Shown in pieces: positions 35,941 through 39,848 of a DNA stretch of 39,848 bases. This DNA comes from Bacteroidales bacterium. Its GTDB lineage: Bacteria > Bacteroidota > Bacteroidia > Bacteroidales > P3. The position numbers were made by a program, and so were the translations under genes. How positions within the stretch are numbered: position 1 is the stretch's first letter; the number at the start of each line of letters is the position of its first letter. The stretch lies in NCBI GenBank assembly GCA_024400565.1, contig JAKSMQ010000014.1, positions 1-39,848 on the forward strand, written 5' to 3'. The notes beneath the pieces are model-generated. The model made no database searches. It had not been told where the DNA came from and saw only the letters and a list, made by a program, of their open reading frames with translations.

Positions 35941-37248
35941 ATGAAATACGACATCACCAAACCCCAACCTCCTAAGATGCCAGAGCTCGGCAGAGGCACA
36001 GATTGTATCAAATTAGTGCTCTCACAGACCTCAAAAGACATGCACGAACCCCTAGTTCCGATGATTTTCCCCATACTTGGCGCCCATATGAGCGGAGTAG
36101 AATTTCAATATCCCGACCTGAATTGGAAGGAAACGACAGGAATGATGGCCAACCTCGTTGCAGAAAGTGGCGGAAACAAGGGTCAATTGTCCAATCTGGT
36201 GGAAGCCCTCTGCCGCGACTTCCGTCTGCACGACGACCTCGAACTGGAGAAGCTCGTAGAGTGGCAACGCCAGGTAAAGACCAAGAGTTCCAACAAGGAG
36301 AAGCCTCCCCGCCCCGACGTGGCCTTCTGGTTTCCGCCTGCCGACGTCACCAACGCCGCCTTCATCCAGAACGCCATGGCCTGCGAAGCCCTGGGCGGAC
36401 GCACTCAATACCTCAACCTGCCCGAGGTGGAGATGGCCGACCGTATGTGCGGAGGCCACAAGCAGATTTCGCAGATGCTGCGCAATATCTACGACCGACA
36501 AAGAACGGGCACCCTTCGTGCGACTGCCGATGGCGTTACGGGCAACCCCGTTCTGCGAGTCAACTTCACCATCTCGGCCACGCCTTACTCTTCGCGCAAA
36601 TTCTATAAGAACGACCTCTTCAACGGCACCTTCGGCCGTATGGTCTTCTCCTACAAGCCCCGTACCACCCGCGACGGACGCATTCCCCGACAGGGCAGAT
36701 ATGACGACGATTTTTTGAAGAAGCTCGACGAGTACCTTTTGCGTCTCGACGTGTGCAAGGGACGATTCATCATCAGCCGACTCAACAATCTCATCGACTC
36801 GATGGCTCAGGACATGGCAACCCTTGCCGACCTTACCGACGACGACGTGCTGTGGGATATGTCCAAGCGAGCCCTCGTCTCGGCCTGGAAAGCCGGCTGC
36901 ATTCTCTGGGTGCTCAACGACCAGACTTGGACACGTCCTATGGGCGAGCTGGTAGAGTGGCTCGTCTACCACGACATCTGGAGCAAGCTGCAAATCTTTG
37001 CCGACCTGATCAGCCAAGGTGCCGATGGCGCGGATGAAGCCCAGAAGCGTGGACCCAAAAATCTGCTTGATAACCTTCCCGAAACCTTTAACACAGCACA
37101 AGTAGAGGCCCTTCGAGTTACTCTCGGAAAGAGCAAAGAAGGAGCAAAGAATCAATTGTACAAGTGGGTGTTCCGTGGTTTCATCACCTTCTCCGAAGAG
37201 ACGGGGCTCTACTCCAAGACGGAGGCTTACCTTAACCGACGCAAGTGA
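35941..37248 (+). CDS. DUF3987-like (primase-helicase-related) protein
   Basis: 435 residues. Features match the Bacteroidales DUF3987 helicase-like family: GTDCIKLVLSQTSKDMHEPL, FPILGAHMSGVEFQYPDL, a P-loop-like GMMANLVAESGGNKGQLSN, DVAFWFPPADVTNAAFIQNA, GGRTQYLNLPEVEMADRM and TADGVTGNPVLRVNFTIS. The P-loop is degenerate: SGGNKGQ where a nucleotide-binding site would have GK[ST]. Relatives are found beside DUF4248, HU-like and primase-fragment genes in phage- or plasmid-like cassettes. Its stop overlaps the start of the following primase stub (TGATG). Assignment is from recalled family patterns. Confidence 0.75.
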   Translation: MKYDITKPQPPKMPELGRGTDCIKLVLSQTSKDMHEPLVPMIFPILGAHMSGVEFQYPDLNWKETTGMMANLVAESGGNKGQLSNLVEALCRDFRLHDDLELEKLVEWQRQVKTKSSNKEKPPRPDVAFWFPPADVTNAAFIQNAMACEALGGRTQYLNLPEVEMADRMCGGHKQISQMLRNIYDRQRTGTLRATADGVTGNPVLRVNFTISATPYSSRKFYKNDLFNGTFGRMVFSYKPRTTRDGRIPRQGRYDDDFLKKLDEYLLRLDVCKGRFIISRLNNLIDSMAQDMATLADLTDDDVLWDMSKRALVSAWKAGCILWVLNDQTWTRPMGELVEWLVYHDIWSKLQIFADLISQGADGADEAQKRGPKNLLDNLPETFNTAQVEALRVTLGKSKEGAKNQLYKWVFRGFITFSEETGLYSKTEAYLNRRK

Positions 37249-37406
37249 TGGACAGGACCGAGATTCAGAAGCTCCGCGATCTCCCCATCGAGGAGGTCGC
37301 CGGGCGACTCGGCCTGCGAGTCAACCGCCACACAGCCCTCCCCCGACTGCAAAGACTTCGGAGAGTACTACATTCAAAACCCGTCCTCCTAGAGTGTTTT
37401 TTTTAA
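37248..37406 (+). pseudogene. Truncated CHC2-primase-like gene
   Basis: 52 codons. MDRTEIQKLRDLPIEEVAGR and LGLRVNRHTALP match the start of CHC2-zinc-finger primase-like proteins, after which a Cys-containing zinc finger would be expected. Instead the frame becomes unlike any such protein and ends (TAA) at the R3 short unit. The start overlaps the DUF3987-like stop by 1 bp, so an original two-gene operon has been cut off at the repeat border. Confidence 0.7.
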
Positions 37407-37609
37407 CACAAACCTTGATTCTTGTGGGGCGCTTTTATAAACACAAACCTTGATAAACCTCCTTTGACGGGGCTTCTTTTTGGAAGATGCTTTGCATCTT
37501 CTGCATCTGCGGACTCAATTTTTCCTTTGTGAGCAAGCTCCCAGGAAAACTTGACCCCACATCTGCCAAGCCCCGCCAAAGGCGATAAACCAAAATAAAC
37601 CCGGGTCGC
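37404..37609 (-). repeat. Palindromic repeat R3 (type B, minus orientation) with short unit
   Basis: Inverse of R2: minus-strand GCGACCCGGGTTTATT, GGTTTATCGCC, GGGGCTTGGCAGATGTGGGG and GCAGAAGATGCAAAGCATCT, ending GGAGGTTTATCAAGGTTTGT. One extra 33-36-bp unit (37404-37440) adjoins the primase stub. Confidence 0.9.
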
Positions 37610-37724
37610 ATATTTTTGTCGTGTAAAGCATTCATATTGCGATATTACACAGGCTGATTTGATACGGGACAACGATATGGAATCGGAACAACAAGATGAG
37701 ACATAGAATACATCAATAGCAATA
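37610..37724. other. Unique spacer between R3 and R4
   Basis: About 115 bp, AT-rich, without an ORF. Confidence 0.6.
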
Positions 37725-37955
37725 GCGACAAGGGTTTATTTAGGTTTATCGCCTTGGGCGAGGACAGAGCCGGAGGCTCGGAGGGTTGGAGGCGACAGGA
37801 GCGTCAAGCTTGCTTGTAAGCTCATGGCGACACCAGCCATCCACAAGGGACTCGGAGAGTCCCGCCCTCGAACAAGGAGGTTTATCTTGGTTTGTGTCTA
37901 AAAGCGACCCACAAGGATCCCGGTTTGTGTCTATAAAGACCCCACAAGGATCATT
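37725..37955 (+). repeat. Palindromic repeat R4 (type A, plus orientation) with two short units
   Basis: Nearly the reverse complement of R1. Hairpins GAGCC-GGA-GGCTC and GGGACTC-GGA-GAGTCCC are both perfect. It is followed by two 33-bp units at 37889 and 37922 (GGTTTGTGTCTAAAAGCGAC and GGTTTGTGTCTATAAAGACC). Confidence 0.9.
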
Positions 37956-38090
37956 AAAAGCAACAAGCAAATATTTTCTTGCATGCAAACGGCATAGTGG
38001 CAGCACGCATAGTGCAAAGACCTTTGATTTCTGCCTTCTTCGTGCTGTCTGTATGCTTTCTGTAACTAACCTCTAAACCATCATTCTATC

Positions 38091-38309
38091 ATGAATCTCA
38101 ACCGACCCATACTCAAACGCAAGCTCGCCCAGCTGTACTATCCCGACCACAACCCCAAGACGGCCCACAACCGTTTTCTGATCGAAATCCGCGAAACGCC
38201 CGGCCTGATGAAGGCCCTTTCGCGCCAGGGCTACGACCCGAACGTAAAAAAATGGTATTTCACCCCCGCCCAGATCAAGGTGATTGTGAGGTATCTGAAA
38301 GAGCCCTGA
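38091..38309 (+). CDS. DUF4248 domain-containing protein
   Basis: 72 residues: LYYPDHNPKTAHNRFLIEIR, then LMKALSRQGYDPNVKKWYFT and PAQIKVIVRYLKEP, matching the small Bacteroidales DUF4248 family (helix-turn-helix-like, often 65-80 residues). Function in the family is not established. Relatives sit beside DUF3987-like genes, as here. It is alone between R4 and R5. No promoter was recognised in the ~135 bp upstream. Confidence 0.85.
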   Translation: MNLNRPILKRKLAQLYYPDHNPKTAHNRFLIEIRETPGLMKALSRQGYDPNVKKWYFTPAQIKVIVRYLKEP

Positions 38310-38363
38310 GAAGATTCCTTCCCATCCGTTCCCCGCCCGTCCCACGGAGTGAGAAAAAGTGAG

Positions 38364-38372
38364 TACTTTTGC
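38364..38372 (+). promoter_or_regulatory. Promoter -7 element of a truncated gene
   Basis: TACTTTTGC fits TAnnTTTG exactly, 50 bp upstream of an orphan start codon at 38422. Confidence 0.55.
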
Positions 38373-38421
38373 AAACGATTTCGAAGTCAAAACCTCACCA
38401 ACCATCAATCCCCAAAAACCT

Positions 38422-38465
38422 ATGAAAAACACCTTCTGCTCCTGGTCGCCTTTACCTTCGCTTTT
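38422..38465 (+). pseudogene. Signal-peptide stub of a lost gene, frameshifted
   Basis: Starting at ATG 38422 the direct frame is nonsense. If one A is restored to the A-run after ATGAAA, it reads MKKHLLLLVAFTFAF, a typical signal peptide, and stops exactly where R5 begins (AAGACACAAACC). It looks like the start of an exported protein whose body was replaced by the repeat. Confidence 0.5.
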
Positions 38466-38638
38466 AAGACACAAACCAAGATAAACCTCCTTTAGCGGGG
38501 CTTTGTTTTTGAAGCTGCTTCGCACCTTCGGCATCTGCGAGCTCATATTTCCCTGAGAGCAAGCTCTCCTGCAAATCTGATCTCACAGCTGCTAAGCCCC
38601 GCCAAAGGCGATAAACCTGAATAAACCCTTGTGGGGTC
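38466..38638 (-). repeat. Palindromic repeat R5 (type B, minus orientation)
   Basis: Same design as R3, with inner end GACACAAACCAAGATAAACC, hairpin GAAGCTGCTTCG and GAGAGCAAGCTCTC, and outer end GGCGATAAACCTGAATAAAC. Confidence 0.9.
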
Positions 38639-38716
38639 AAACTCTTACGAAAACGATGGCACATCTGACGGACAGTATCAAAGGCCAAAAGCCGACAGCT
38701 TATGTCAATAATAATT
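38639..38716. other. Unique spacer between R5 and R6
   Basis: About 78 bp with CAAAGGCCAAAAGCCGACAG-type short repeats similar to the R1-R2 spacer; no gene. Confidence 0.55.
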
Positions 38717-38933
38717 GCGACCAGGGTTTATTAAGGTTTATCGCCTTGGGCGAGGGAGGAGCCGGAGGCTCGGAGGGTTGGAGGCGACAGGAGCGTCAAG
38801 CTTGCTTGTAAGCTCATGGCGACACCTGCCCTCCAAAGGGACTCGGAGAGTCCCGCCCTCGAACAAGGAGGTTTATCAAGGTTTGTGTTAAAAAAAAGCC
38901 CACAAGGACCCAGGCTCGTGTTTCAAAAAGGCC
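38717..38933 (+). repeat. Palindromic repeat R6 (type A, plus orientation)
   Basis: Closely matches R4 over ~170 bp, including GAGCC-GGA-GGCTC and GGGACTC-GGA-GAGTCCC. It ends with one full short unit and a degenerate second (GGCTCGTGTTTCAAAAAGGC). Confidence 0.9.
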
Positions 38934-38983
38934 GGCGTAGCGGAAAGCAAATCAATTTATTAACCTAAAAAAACCGAATCAAT

Positions 38984-39604
38984 ATGGCACAAATCAAACA
39001 AGTCGGAGCTGGACGCAAAACCAGCGGTAAGGTAGACGGCCTGGTCTACGTAGTTCGTCACGGCGTGACCTATGCACGCGCCCTGCCCACCATGCCCAAG
39101 AGCATGTTCAACACCCCCGAGGCGCGTCTGCGTCAGGCTAAGTTCACCCTCGTACAGTGGTACCTCAAGAGCCACGCCGGAGCCATCGAGTCGCTCTTCG
39201 ACCGCAAGGGCAACTCCAGCCCCCGCAACCAGTTCTACAAGCACAACGCCAAGGCTCTCAACGCAGCCTTCGACTCTCTCGCGCAGAGCTACGTGGCCGG
39301 CCAGGTGGTGCACGAGAGCGACATTGAGAGCGCCGTTACGGCCTACGCTTCTGCCAACCGCGAGGCCATACTCCTGGCCAACAAGGCGGGCTACCAGAGG
39401 GTCTATCTCACCGGCGCCTTCCCCTCGCAGGTGACCCTCACCCGCGACCAGACCGGAACCATCAACGTCGTCCTCGATAACGGCAACAGCCAGAACAGCC
39501 AGAACGGCCAGGGCAGTCAGCCTGGAGGCAACGGCCAGACCGGGGATTCCGGAACCTCCAACCCCGGCAATACGGGCTCGCAGGGAGGCTACGACGGAGA
39601 CTAA
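38984..39604 (+). CDS. Hypothetical 206-aa protein with Gly/Asn/Gln-rich tail
   Basis: Residues 1-155 form a conserved-looking domain: MAQIKQVGAGRKTSGKVDGL, VYVVRHGVTYARALPTMPKS and MFNTPEARLRQAKFTLVQWY. The layout resembles the start of DUF6266-like Bacteroidetes proteins (a GK(V/I)DG...GxxYxRxLP pattern), but I cannot confirm membership. Residues ~165-206 are low-complexity Asn/Gln/Gly/Ser (NSQNSQNGQGSQPGGNGQTG). No signal peptide. It is bracketed by R6 and R7 and followed by a hairpin. Higher GC and regular codon use suggest it is well expressed. Function unknown; a phage or structural origin is possible. Confidence 0.75.
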   Translation: MAQIKQVGAGRKTSGKVDGLVYVVRHGVTYARALPTMPKSMFNTPEARLRQAKFTLVQWYLKSHAGAIESLFDRKGNSSPRNQFYKHNAKALNAAFDSLAQSYVAGQVVHESDIESAVTAYASANREAILLANKAGYQRVYLTGAFPSQVTLTRDQTGTINVVLDNGNSQNSQNGQGSQPGGNGQTGDSGTSNPGNTGSQGGYDGD

Positions 39605-39606
39605 AC

Positions 39607-39627
39607 GAAGGGGGTAATCCCCCCTTC
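39607..39627 (+). terminator. Terminator of the 206-aa gene
   Basis: GAAGGGGG-TAA-T-CCCCCCTTC, an 8-bp GC-rich stem immediately after the stop, followed by AAAA rather than T on this strand, so the fold is strong but the T-run is absent. Confidence 0.55.
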
Positions 39628-39656
39628 AAAACCTCCCCGCTTCCGGGATCTTCTTT

Positions 39657-39748
39657 AAGACACAAACCGGGAGCCTCAGGTGGGTCGCCTTTAAGACACA
39701 AAGCTTAATCCTTGAGCGAGTCGCTTTTTAGACACAAACCAAGATAAA
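39657..39748 (-). repeat. Repeat R7: three 36-bp short units (partial type A/B end)
   Basis: AGACACAAA recurs at 39658, 39694 and 39730, exact period 36. The units have TCGC(C/T)TTT between copies. Sequence departs from the main repeats right after GATAAA, so this is an isolated short-unit array. Confidence 0.8.
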
Positions 39749-39848
39749 GTTTTCCTCTTCATTTCTCTCTTGAAAGAGAAACGAAGCAAAGAGTTCAAGG
39801 CTGAGCGTCCGAAGGCTAAAAATAAGCACGAAGTCCTAAAGTTCAAAA

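Noticed and set aside
39657-39748. CRISPR array
   Set aside because: Three units with period 36 look similar at first, but the repeats and the intervening parts are both semi-conserved, the same units occur in inverted orientation at gene edges, and no cas genes were seen.
34735-39748. Composite transposon or integron
   Set aside because: Inverted repeats would fit, but no transposase, integrase or typical attC pairs were found within the window; kept only as a repeat-bracketed cassette hypothesis.

Overview
The window looks like a chromosomal piece of a gut-type Bacteroidales bacterium (Prevotella/Bacteroides relatives). The best evidence is the repeated Bacteroidetes-type promoter motif TAnnTTTG, usually TATCTTTGC, in front of genes, the weak use of Shine-Dalgarno sites, the short lipoprotein signals, and Bacteroidales-restricted families (DUF4248, the DUF3987-like protein). 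No rRNA, canonical tRNA, CRISPR array, integrase or transposase was seen.

Positions 1-24.5 kb are mostly ordinary chromosome. They hold a 95-bp tandem repeat with promoter-like motifs and a small Cys-rich ORF ahead of a repeat-containing exported protein; ffh and folD; a lipid-linked sugar pair (GT2 plus GT39-TPR) with a PlsC-like acyltransferase; purL; an APC permease with a lipoprotein; a second lipoprotein; a lone sufB; a TrmH-family methyltransferase; and, on the minus strand, a GH3 glycosidase, a class II aldolase and two tandem paralogous lipoproteins.

Positions 24.9-33.4 kb are AT-rich at first and look like a defence-type island. One promoter precedes a tight three-gene run: a DUF1848 protein with a C-terminal CX3CX2C cluster; a 1326-residue protein joining a methyltransferase-like domain, a UPF1/DNA2-type SF1 helicase and a PIN nuclease with all four acidic residues; and a WYL-like/CFI-box protein. 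An HNH-endonuclease gene (now frameshifted) originally seems to have followed directly. A single AlbA_2/HATPase (Schlafen-like) gene now sits between two 56-bp copies of the HNH gene's 5' end, so that gene appears to have been inserted there. I regard the methyltransferase-helicase-PIN operon plus its nested insertion as the best candidate for an undescribed system. Its role in defence is inference.

Positions 34-39.8 kb are a structured repeat landscape. Two near-identical ~130-bp units each carry a promoter and a small RNA with a tRNA T-arm-like hairpin; the first also has a clear intrinsic terminator. After these come six ~170-200-bp palindromic repeats of two types (A and B) in strict alternating orientation, so that each gene module (106-aa protein + DUF3987-like protein + primase stub; DUF4248 protein; 206-aa protein) is bracketed by inverted copies. 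Smaller 33-36-bp units containing GGTTTGTGTC/GACACAAACC line the gene-proximal ends. Two gene stubs (a CHC2-primase-like start and a frameshifted signal peptide) end exactly at repeat borders, which suggests that the repeats mark recombination joints.
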